From Poa pratensis (Eukaryota; Streptophyta; Magnoliopsida; Poales; Poaceae), in contig CAMZMU010000111.1 in the NCBI GenBank assembly GCA_947311845.1, positions 23,411,023 to 23,475,022 on the forward strand: a stretch of 64,000 nucleotides of DNA. The letters are read 5' to 3'. The position numbers were made by a program, and so were the translations under genes. Each line of letters begins with the position of its first letter. Positions within the stretch are counted from its first letter, which is position 1. Shown here in pieces: positions 46,506 through 57,150 of this stretch. The notes beneath the pieces are model-generated. The model searched no databases, had not been told where the DNA came from, and saw only the letters and a program-made list of their open reading frames with translations.

Positions 46506-48154
46506 TGAAGGGGATCATGTACAGAAAACAAAAAATTTCCTAACAACGATAACCTTAAACTAGCCAGGATCTATACTATGCAGATACAGAGATACGCAGA
46601 AGATCGGTATACATACCCTTGTAGACCGAAAAGCGGGGATTACGCTCCCGCACAAGCGTTGTCGATGAAGCCGACGAAGCCGACCTCAAGGTCGTGTAGA
46701 GGAAGAAGACCTCCGAGCACCACAGGCGTGGCACCTCGCAGGGAATCACACACGTACGGCGAAGATGACTTCCTCCGAGCTCCGATCCAGGGACGAGCAG
46801 CGGAAGACTTGGACCGGAAACCAGCAGCACGACGGTATGCTTATGGTGGAGAAACACTCACCCGTATGCAACTCCAATTGCGGAGTCACGATCAAAACCG
46901 GGAGAGAAAGAGAGAATTGGTGTGTTCCAAAAGGCTGGGGGGCACCCATATATATAGGTGGAGGGGAGGCCGCCACGCTTGCCAGCCTGGCGGTGTGGGA
47001 CTATCCCACACCAGCCGGCCAAGCAAGGTGGCAGCCGGCCCCCTAGGTGGGCTGCATTCGGCCCACCTAGGCCGGTTGGCCCTCCCCCCTTTTCTTTTTC
47101 TTTTTCCTTTTTGGGATTTTTCCCTAATGGGCCTCTAAGCCCATTTAAGAAAAACAGCCTTTAAAATTCAGAATTAATTAAATAAAACCATATTTAACTA
47201 TTAATTACACTAATTAATATCAAATACATTTTATCCAATTTATTCCGGCTCCGAAAACTATTTCGTTGCTCTCCGATCTCCATCGGAACTCTCCCGGAAC
47301 TTTTCCGGTGCTCTCTTTTATTTTCTCTTCTATTTCCGATCTATTATAAATGTCATCCTCCCTTAAGTGTGTTACCCTAGCGGTTCGAGATCTCGCCAGA
47401 CATAATCGAGACACGCTCTCCGATTAATGATAAATTCGTGGACCTTGGATACCCAGAATTAATCCCTGTGAGATAACGAATAACTTCTGTCGTTCGAATC
47501 TTAGACGTCGAGTCTTAAACCTTTTGCCTGGCGATACTTAGCGTGTCTGAGACTCGTTCATAGATATCATGATACCTAGCTTGATCTCGTTACCGACACA
47601 CTATCTTCTACTCGTCCATGATAATATGTCCCCGTGACCTAGTCACATGCTTGCAAGCTTATTTGACATAATCTCACCGAGTGGGCCTAGAGTATCTATC
47701 CTGCTATGCGGATTGGCAAATCCCGCTCTTGATCCCTCGTCTCAACATACTCCCTTCCGATACCCGAGAGGGACACCGTTATTGTCATACTATATAAGTG
47801 ATGACGTTTGATGCAATCAAAGCATCTTCCAGGAATAGCAATAAGAGTTGATCTCACGGTCAAAGGTGTAATGACTACGTCCTACAAATATTGGGTATGT
47901 CCATCACATCGTTCTACCAACGATATGACCCCATTGTCAACTGACATCGTTGTCACATAATCGGGAAACCTCGATCATCGATTGCACAATGGACTAGTCA
48001 AGTAGAGGCTACTAGGGACCTGGTTGTCTACGTATCACACGTGTATTATGTTTCCGCTTAATACAGTTATAGCATGATACAAAAACGTATTATGAACAAA
48101 TAGATATGATAAATAAAATACTTTATTAATTGCCTCTAGGGCATATCTCCTTCA
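46506..48154 (-). repeat. Element E 3' LTR
   Basis: 1649 bp. On the minus strand it begins TGAAGGAGATATGCCCTAGA, similar to the start of BARE-1-type LTRs. Confidence 0.95.
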
Positions 48155-48168
48155 GTCTCCCACTTGCA
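48155..48168 (-). other. Element E polypurine tract
   Basis: On the minus strand GCAAGTGGGAGAC abuts the 3' LTR. Confidence 0.75.
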
Positions 48169-48263
48169 CTAGAGTACAATTTATTCTAGATTACAACTTG
48201 GTAAAAGCCTAACACCCATAGCATTCTGGTGTTTTACATGCTTGTCCAGTGGAAGAGCCTTTG

Positions 48264-49709
48264 TCAGGGATCTGCCACATTCAGATCCGTATGCACTTTG
48301 CAAATCTTCACATCGCCTTCCTGTACATACTGTCGTATCACATGGAAGCGTCGGAGAATGTGTTTGGCAGTTGAGTGAGACCTTGGTTCCTTCGCGTTAG
48401 CAATGGCACCCGTATTGTCGCAGTAGATGTTTACGGGGTCTTGCGCGTTAGGGAACACTCCAAGCTCGATGACAAACTTCCTCAGCCAGACAGCTTCATT
48501 CGCAGCTTCCGAAGCAGCAATGTACTCCGATTCCATTGTAGATTGGGCCACTATGGGTTGCTTCCCGCTTCTCCAGCTTACAGTGCCACCGTTCACCTTG
48601 AAAATATATCCTGTCTGTGACTTTGAGTCATCTGGATCTGTGCAGAAACTTGCATCAACGTAACCTGTTACGCCAAGTTCTTCATCACAGTCCCCATATA
48701 CAAGGAACATTTCCTTTGTCTTCTTGAGATGCTTAAGAATGTTCTTAACAGCTATCCAATGATCCTTTCCAGGATTACTTTGGAACCGACTCGTCAAACT
48801 AAGAGCCAGCGCTACATCGGGTCGAGTACTTAACATAGCATACATGATCGAACCTATGGCTGAGGCATAGGGATGTTTAGCCATATCGGCTTTATCATGT
48901 GCCGTCATAGGGCACTGAGACTTTCTCAATACCTTATTCTTGATAACAGGCAGAGAACCTTTCTTTGCCGTCTCCATACCGAACTTTTTCAGTATCTTAT
49001 CAAGATAAGTACTCTGACTTAACGCTAATAGACGTCTTGATCTATCACGATAGATTTTGATGCCTAATACGTATGCAGCTTCTCCTAAGTCCTTCATCGA
49101 AAATTTACTGTTTAAATATTTCTTCACGCTATTCAGAAGATCCACATTATCCCCAATTAGTAATATATCATCCACATATAGAACTAGGAACACAACCGAG
49201 CTCCCACTCATTTTCTTATAAACGCAGGTCTCTTCCGCATTTTGGACAAATCCAAAACCTTTGATCACCTCATCAAAGCGGAGATTCCAGCTCCGAGATG
49301 CTTGCTTCAGTCCATAAATGGAACGCTGAAGCTTGCACACCTTGCCAGCATTTTCCGGATCGACAAAACCTTCAGGTTGTACCATATACAACTCTTCCTC
49401 AATGTTACCATTTAGGAACGCTGTTTTGACATCCATCTGCCATATTTCATAATCGTAATATGCAGCAAGTGCTAGCAAAACCCGAATAGACTTTAGCATC
49501 GCTACCGGTGAAAACGTTTCATCGTAGTCAATTCCATGAACTTGTCGGAAACCCTTTGCGACAAGCCGAGCTTTATAGACGGTCACATTACCGTCAGCAT
49601 CAGTCTTCTTCTTAAAAATCCATTTATTCTCGACGGCCTTGCGCCCTTCGGGAATCTCCATCAAAGTCCATACTTTGTTGTCATACATGGATCCTATTTC
49701 GGATTTCAT
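48264..49709 (-). pseudogene. Element E reverse transcriptase and RNase H
   Basis: A 481-codon open frame. RT landmarks are KARLVAKGFRQVHGIDYDET, WQMDVKTAFLNG, GLKQASRSWN and the catalytic LVLYVDDILLIG. RNase H shows GYVDASFCTDPDDSKSQTGY and ESEYIAASEAANEAVWLRKF. A one-base loss creates TGA just after NVADP, and the DNA beyond still reads LTKALPLDKHVKHQ in another frame, so only the last 25 or so residues are displaced. Confidence 0.93.
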
Positions 49710-50446
49710 GGCTTCAAGCCATTTCTCGGACTCGGGCCTTCCATAGCCTCTTTGTAGCTCGTAGGTTCGTCTTGTTCAATTAACATGACGGTGCAAACCA
49801 TGTTGCCGTACCACTCAGGAGTGACACGTGCTCTTCCAGACCTACGAGGTAGAATAGCATCCTCGACATTTTCTCCCACTCCATCTGTGGAGGACGGTTC
49901 CGGAACAGTTTCCGTTGCGCCACTCGGAATTTCGAGTTCAGGATCAACTATCTCGTCGAGGTCTATTTTCTTCCCACTTACTCCTTTAGCGAGAAACTCT
50001 TTCTCGAGAAAGGTGCCGTTTCTGGCGACAAACGTTTTGCCCTTGGCTTGGTTGTAGAAGGTGTACCCTATGGTTTCCCGTGGATACCCTACAAAGATGA
50101 CCTTTTCCGATTTTGGTTCTAGTTTGTCAGGCTGCAATTTCTTGACATAAGCCTCACAACCCCAAACTTTCAGGAACGACAACTTGGGTTTCTTGCCATG
50201 CCATATCTCATACGGTGTCGTTTCTACGGATTTGGACGGAGCCCTATTTAAAATGAATGCGGCTGTTTCTAACGCATATCCCCAAAACGATACGGGCAAG
50301 TCGGTAAGAGACATCATAGACCGGACGCTATCTAATAGGGTACGATTACGTCGCTCGGACACACCGTTGCGTTGCGGTGTTCCAGCCGGCGTAAGTTGCG
50401 GCACAATGCCACAGGCCTTCAGATGTGTGCCAAACTCAAAACTCAA
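49706..50446 (-). pseudogene. Element E integrase C-terminal half
   Basis: It contains GIVPQLTPAGTPQRNGVSER (catalytic Glu region of copia IN), ALETAAFILNRAPSKSV, PYEIWHGKKP and a GKKPxxSFLKVWGC box. It overlaps the RT frame by four bases through a single missing base. Confidence 0.92.
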
Positions 50447-50477
50447 ATATTCGCCACCACGATCGGATCGAGGTGCT

Positions 50478-51872
50478 TTATTTTCTTGTTAAGTTGATTT
50501 TCAACCTCACTTTGAAATTCTTGAACTTTTCAAAAGTTTCTGACTTGTGTTTCATTAAATAGATATACCCGTATCTACTCAAGTCATCAGTGAAGGTTAC
50601 AAAGTAACGATAACCATTGCGCGTTGATACGCTCATTGGGCCGCACACATCTGTATGTATAACTCCCAATAATTCCGACGCACGTTCAACGAAACCATTG
50701 AACGGTGACCTAGTCATCTTGCCCATGAGGCATGGTTCGCAAGTGTCAAGAGATCCAAAATCTAATGACTCCAAAAGTCCAGCTGAGTGGAGTTTCTTCA
50801 TGCGCTTTATACCAATATGACCAAGTCGGCAATGCCACATATACATGGCGGTATCATTACTAAGTCTAATCCTTTTGGCATCTATGTTATGGATATGTGT
50901 ACTACGATCGAGATTCAACAAGAATAAACCATTATTCACAGGAGCATCAACATAAAAGATATCATTCATCGAAATAGCACAACCATTTGATACTGAATTG
51001 AATGAATATCCGTCTTGCAACAAGCAAGAACCACTTATAATGTTTACACTCAGAGATGGCACAAAATAACACTTATTTAAAACCAAAACTAATCCCGAAG
51101 GTAGATGTAGAGGGAGCGTGCCGACGGCCACCACGTCAACTCTTGATCCATTGCCGACGCGCATCGTCACCTCGTCCTTTGCCAGGCGCCTACTATTCCG
51201 CAACTCCACCTGTGAGTTACAAATATGAGCAACAGAGCCGGTATCAAATACCCAGGTATTACTACGGGCGCATGTAAGGTACACATCAATAACATGTATA
51301 TCAAATATACCTTTATCTCTTCCGACAATCTTGCCGGCCTTCTTGTCTTCCAGGTACTTGGGGCAGTTGCGCTTCCAGTGACCATCTCCCTTGCAATAGA
51401 AGCATTCCACGCCAGGTTTGGGACCAGATTTGTTGGCCTTGGATCGGGCAACAGGCTTGCCATCCTTCCTTGGCTTCTTCTTTCCCTTCCCACCGGATTT
51501 CTTGAAATCGACGGTCTTGTTGACCATCAACAGCGTGTGCTCCTTTTTGATCTCCACCTCAGCAGTTTTCAGCATCACGAACACCTCGGATAGACTCTTA
51601 GTCATGCCCTGCATGTTGTAGTTCATGACGAAACCTTTGAAGCTAGGGGGCAACGATTGCAGCACCCTATCAATCGCCAGCTCATCAGGAATCCTGCATT
51701 CCAGAGCGTTCAGGCGTTGAACGTAGCCAGACATCTTGACCACGTGCTCACTCACACTGCTGTGCTCCTCCATCTTGGCTGAGAAGAAAAGCTCAGAAGC
51801 TTCATACCTCTCAGCCTTGGCCTGCGGCGCAAAGACAGCCTTGAGATCAGAGATTATCTCGAAGGCACTCAT
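50478..51872 (-). pseudogene. Element E gag-protease-integrase segment
   Basis: A 464-codon frame. Near residue 155 is a zinc knuckle CFYCKGDGHWKRNC, near residue 208 the protease site WVFDTGSVAHICN, and near residue 350 the IN zinc-binding HCRLGHIGIKRM...CEPC, then HTDVCGPM and FTDDLSRYGYIYLM with the first catalytic Asp. It ends when two one-base losses between 50440 and 50520 shift the frame. Confidence 0.93.
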
Positions 51873-52147
51873 CTTCTCAAACGCTTCTGCAGGTCAGCTT
51901 CCATGGCGTAGAGCATGCCACTCTGCACGAAGGCGGAATCATCCGTCTTGGTCAGATAGGCCTTCTTTTCATCCTCAGAGGCGGTGATCGCAGGGGGATC
52001 TCCAATGGCAGCTTCCAGGACATAGGCCACCTTGTGGGGAGTGAGGAGGATCCTCAGGTTGCGGAACCAGGACATGAAGTTCGACCCATTGGTCTTAAGC
52101 TTTTCTTTCTCAAGGAACAGGCCAAGGTTAAAGGTGGGGCGAGACAT
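51869..52147 (-). pseudogene. Element E gag N-terminus
   Basis: The ATG at 52147 opens MSRPTFNLGLFLEKEKL..., with the copia gag motif GSNFMSWFRNLRILL. It loses frame at 51870, where one base is missing before EKMSAFE of the next segment. Confidence 0.92.
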
Positions 52148-53200
52148 CTACAATGGAATTTGCAAAACATAAGACGTTTGTTCATAATAAAGTACGGGTT
52201 CAAGTTTTATTAAAACTACCAGAACTCCCACTCAAGACGAGTATCCCTCTCATCGTCTTAGTGATTACACAATCCCCATCCATTACGCTACCCCCATCGA
52301 TCAGGCGAATAGTATAACTTCAAAGGTAGACATCGTATATCAATCACATCACCATATGTGACTCGTGCTTAACCTTTCGGTACTTGTGTTCCGAGGCCAT
52401 ATACTGGTATATGCTAGGCTCGCCATAACACCCTCTAACGTATGCGTGTGCAACGTGGCTTACACCCACTGTATGCGAACGAAGAGACGAGTGTAGACGA
52501 AAAGGATCGAAACCCCAAACGACGTACCCCGTAACGTAGAACTTTATTGGTGGTGCATGACAAAGGGAGAACACTATTATCGGAATTTTGGGAGGGATCA
52601 TCTTATATAACTACCGCCGTGTAACTAATATATATAGACATATATATATATATACACTATATAAGATGCACACAATCTACATAACATCTAAATGAAATGT
52701 AATGCGACATGATATGGTCTCCTCCGCGCCGATGGTCTCCTTCGCGCCAACAGTTTATATAAACAATTTAATAAACTTACCATGACCATATCATATTGCC
52801 CCTGCAAAATAAAGTTAGACGCCTTCTACTTTATCTTTTTGCATATTTTACGTGGCTAGGGGCTGTCGTAAATAGAACCGCTTCATACCTACGATCCTAT
52901 GACCACAACAACGATCAAATAATTGCATATTTATTCATCCCTTTCGGTCCCTCCATTGAAAATGCAAGACCAACTAAAGAGAGAGAGACAGACACCCGCC
53001 AGCCACATATACGATACAAGCCGCATGTCAGTTGTGGAACCAGTCTCGCGTAAGCGTACACGTAAGGTCGGTCCGGGCCGCTTCATCAACTCAATGCCGC
53101 CGGAATTGCAAGTGCACGCTAGAGGGTAGCAAATAAAAGAACGATGCCCCCATGAGAACATGGGTTCTAAAACCAGTATAGCTATATCTACGCATAGATC

Positions 53201-53213
53201 GGCTCTGATACCA
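53201..53213 (-). other. Element E primer-binding site (tRNA-iMet)
   Basis: TGGTATCAGAGCC on the minus strand, one base inside the 5' LTR. Confidence 0.92.
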
Positions 53214-53214
53214 C

Positions 53215-54867
53215 TGAAGGGGATCGTGTACAGAAAACAAAAATTTTCCTAACAACGATAACCTTAAACTAGCCAGGATCTATACTATGCAGATACAGAG
53301 ATACGCAGAAGATCGGTATACATACCCTTGTAGACCGAAAAGCGGGGATTACGCTCCCGCACAAGCGTTGTCGATGAAGCCGACGAAGCCGACCTCAAGG
53401 TCGTGTAGAGGAAGAAGACCTCCGAGCACCACAGGCGTGGCACCTCGCAGGGAATCACACACGTACGGCGAAGATGACTTCCTCTGAGCTCCGATCCAGG
53501 GACGAGCAGCGGAAGACTTGGACCGGAAACCAGCAACACGACGGTATGCTTATGGTGGAGAAACACTCACCCGTACGCAACTCCAATTGCGGAGTCACGA
53601 TCAAAACCGGGAGAGAAAGAGAGAATTGGTGTGTTCCAAAAGGCTGGGGGGGCACCCATATATATAGGTGGAGGGGAGGCCGCCACGCTTGCCAGCCTGG
53701 CGGTGTGGGACTATCCCACACCAGCCGGCCAAGCAAGGTGGCAGCCGGCCCCCTAGGTGGGCTGCATTCGGCCCACCTAGGCCGGTTGGCCCTCCCCCCT
53801 TTTCTTTTTCTTTTTCCTTTTTGGGATTTTTCCCTAATGGGCCTCTAAGCCCATTTAAGAAAAACAGCCTTTGAAATTAAGAATTAATTAAATAAAACCA
53901 TATTTAACTATTAATTACACTAATTAATATCAAATACATTTTATCCAATTTATTCCGGCTCCGAAAACTATTTCGTTGCTCTCCGATCTCCATCGGAACT
54001 CTCCCGGAACTTTTCCGGTGCTCTCTTTTATTTTCTCTTCTATTTCCGATCTATCATAAATGTCATCCTCCCTTAAGTGTGTTACCCTAGCGGTTCGAGA
54101 TCTCGACAGACATAATCGAGACACGCTCTCCGATTAATGATTAATTCGTGGACCTTGGATACCCAGAATTAATCCCTGTGAGATAACGAATAACTTCTGT
54201 CGTTCGAACTTTAGACGTCGAGTCTTAAACCTTTTGCCTGGCGATACTTAGCGTGTCCGAGACTCGTTCATAGATATCATGATACCTAGCTTGATCTCGT
54301 TACCGACACACTATCTTCTACTCGTCCATGATAATATGTCCCCGTGACCTAGTCACATGCTTGCAAGCTTATTTGACATAATCTCACCGAGTCGGCCCTA
54401 GAGTATCTATCCTGCTATGCGGATTGGCAAATCCCGCTCTTGATCCCTCGTCTCAACATACTCCCTTCCGATACCCGAGAGGGACACCGTTATTGTCATA
54501 CTATATAAGTGATGACGTTTGATGCAATCAAAGCACCTTCCAGGAATAGCAATAAGAGTTGATCTCACGGTCAAAGGTGTAATGACTACGTCCTACAAAT
54601 ATTGGGTATGTCCATCACATCGTTCTACCAACGATATGACCCCATTTTCAACTGACATCGTTGTCACATAATCGGGAAACCTCGATCATCGATTGCACAA
54701 TGGACTAGTCAAGTAGAGGCTACTAGGGACCTGGTTGTCTACGTATCACACGTGTATTAATGTTTCCGCTTAATACAGTTATAGCATGATACAAAAACGT
54801 ATTATGAACAAATGAGATATGATAAATAAAATACTTTATTAATTGCCTCTAGGGCATATCTCCTTCA
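53215..54867 (-). repeat. Element E 5' LTR
   Basis: 1653 bp and intact. Confidence 0.95.
53657..53667 (-). promoter_or_regulatory. Candidate TATA box of LTR E
   Basis: On the minus strand CTATATATATGG lies in the middle of the 5' LTR. The 3' copy is at about 46947-46958. There is no other comparable box. Confidence 0.45.
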
Positions 54868-56611
54868 GATACCTTGATCCTACTCCAAAACAATGACCTC
54901 GACATTGCCAACCTGAAGTTCTTACTTCTCTGCTTTGAAGACATGTCAGGCCTAAAGATCAACTTTCACAAAAGCGAAGTTATTGTCCTTGACCAATGCA
55001 TGGAGGAACAGAAGAGGGTAGCAAACATGCTGAACTGCAAGCTAGGGGCGTTCCCTTTTACCTACCTAGGGCTCCCGATCTCGGATCGAAAGTTGACGAT
55101 TGAGCAGTGGCAATTCTTGATCAACATGCTTGCGGCAAAGGTCGAAGTGTGGATGGGTAGGTTACTTTCCTCGGGGCGAAGGCTAATCTTATGCAATGCA
55201 TGTCTAGATGCACTCCCGATCTTTGCTATGGGGTTGTTCTTTCTCCAAGATGGGATTCATGAGAAGTTTGACGCAATTAGAGCTCGTTTTTTCTGGGAAG
55301 GAGCGGGGCCCAAACGTAAGTATCACATGGTGAACTGGCCGGCCATGTGCCGTCCGAAAGAGTGTGGAGGGCTGGGGCTCTCCCACACCAAAAACATGAA
55401 CAAGGCCTTGATGATGAAATGGATTTGGAAGCTCTATCAGAATAATAACTCTATTTGGAACTTGATTGTTAGAGCGAAATATCCAGAAGCTGGGGATATA
55501 TTTGCTAGTCAGTCTCAAGGCGGCTCTCAATTCTGGTGCAGCCTACACAAGATCAAACACCTCTTCAAGCTTGGTGCAAAACACACGGTGAAAGATGGTG
55601 CCAGAACTTTGTTTTGGTCGGACTGGTGGGCGGGTGCTGCCCCTTTGAAAGATAGTTTTCCTAGGCTGTTTAGTATCTGCGACAACCCGTTGCTAACTGT
55701 CAGACAGGCGTTCAGCCCTTCGGAGGAAGGCGTCGGTTTCCGCAGATCCATGGATGAGCAGACGCTAGTGCAGTGGACTCAGCTACAAGCGGAGTGTCAG
55801 GATGTTTCGCTTCAGGAGGGCCTGGATGTGATCACCTGGGCACTTGAACCATCGGGCAAGTTTTCTGTGGCTTCTATGTACAAGAAGCTGTCGCAAGGGG
55901 CGACAGTGGCCTATAGCAGGGACATTTGGAAAGCCAAATTGCCCCTCAAGCTTAAAATCTTTACCTGGCAGCTTGTGCTTGCCCTCGGGAAAGCAGCTGG
56001 CGACGCGCCATGGTCCGTCAGACGGCAAGTGTGCCTTATGCGGGGAACCTGAGGATGCCTCACACATGTTTTTCACATGTGTTTTTGCAAAATTTGGCTG
56101 GAGTGTGCTTTGGAGAGCTCTTGGGTGCAGTTGGTGCCTGCTAACTTTCCGCAATTTTATGCTATTGTGCAGTCTCTTTTGGGACAGCAACGCAGAATCA
56201 GCTGGGTGCTGTTCTCTGTGCTTTGCTGGGCTCTTTGGACAATTCGTAATAAGCTAGCTATAGAAGCTAAGCTGCCCAAACATCCATCTGACCTGGTGTT
56301 CAAACTTGCTATGTTTATCCAGGTGTGGGCAAATCTCTCTAAGCAGCAAGATAAGGAGCACCTCCTGATGTTGGCCAGCAAAATCAAAGGAATCTACGCG
56401 GAGCTGGCGCCTGGGCGGTCTCTCCCTTAATCTGTCGTTGCTATCCTAGTTTTATAGCCTTTATTATCACCGGTTTGTTAGCGGGGAGGCCGGCCCCTTA
56501 CTGTTCTTCCTAGTTGCTGTTGGCCTCAGCATGGTGTAATAACTTGTTCTGAACCTTGGTGTGCTTTATTAATTTAAAGCCGGGCAGGGATGCCTTCGTT
56601 CTAAAAAAAAA
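54868..56611 (+). mobile_element. 5'-truncated L1-like LINE, 3' part with poly(A)
   Basis: The plus frame from 54868 continues the RT domain just after its ADDT motif: GLKINFHKSEV, AFPFTYLGLPIS, RLILCNACLDALPIFAMGL, ECGGLGLSHTKNMNKALM, LFWSDWW, then a zf-RVT region (KCALCGEPEDASHMFFTC). Two frameshifts (near 55990 and 56080) break the end, and the last frame stops at 56430. The 3' end is a run of A at 56603-56611. The few residues before element E (GCC GAT) also fit the LINE, so truncation lies near 46494. I find no convincing LINE TSD. Confidence 0.85.
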
Positions 56612-57150
56612 TTTGCCTTGTAAAAATCGAATACAGTCATCATCGCCCGTTAATCAGCAGCTGTTCTGAAACAAATAAAGATTTGGAGCAGCACTGTATA
56701 CACACGCGCAGAGCAGAAGGGGGGACGTGCTGCGGAGATTTCTCCGCCAGCACCCTGCCGCATCTCAACATCGTCGTCGTCTCCATCAGATCATTTATTC
56801 CGTTCACCTGCCTTGCCCTCTCCGAATTGCAACCTCGCGTTCCTGCAAATCGCCTCCCCCCACCAAGATTCCCCATCCGCTCCTCCCCTCGCTGGAATCG
56901 CCGGCGGGCTCTGAGGATTCGAGGCGGCCGGCCGCTTGTGAATCCCCCATCCGGTATCTTGTCTCTCTTCCAAGGATCGAGGCTGATTGGAGTGAAATCG
57001 CCGCCTTTGGTCCCGTCCGGCGTCCGTCTCGCTCGGGACCGGCGATCCGGGGCAGTTCTTGAGGTGGGTTCTTGCCGTCTTTCCCCAACAGTGCTCCCTA
57101 AATTTGAGAAATTTCGGGAGCATTTGAGAAGGCCTCGTCTTTGAGCGTCC
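56612..57150 (+). promoter_or_regulatory. Promoter and 5' UTR region of the XBOS32-like gene
   Basis: It turns from AT-rich to strongly C/T-rich after about 56700, as in grass 5' UTRs. The exact start site is not readable. The LINE tail ends only about 540 bases before the ATG. Confidence 0.5.

Larger units (their letters stand above)
46506..54867 (-). mobile_element. Element E: Ty1/copia retrotransposon (BARE/Angela-related type)
   Basis: The TSD GATAC is exact (46501-46505 and 54868-54872). LTRs are 46506-48154 (3') and 53215-54867 (5'), with TGAAGG...CTCCTTCA ends. Order on the minus strand is gag, PR, IN, RT, RNase H, the copia order. A tRNA-iMet primer site and polypurine tract are present. 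The LTRs differ at about 20 positions in 1650 by eye (about 1 percent), so insertion is recent. About five one-base deletions interrupt the polyprotein. It inserted into a LINE. Confidence 0.96.

Noticed and set aside
46578..47138. A 186-codon plus-strand frame with a near-identical copy at 53287-53848
   Set aside because: It is LTR sequence of element E. The two copies do not keep the same frame.
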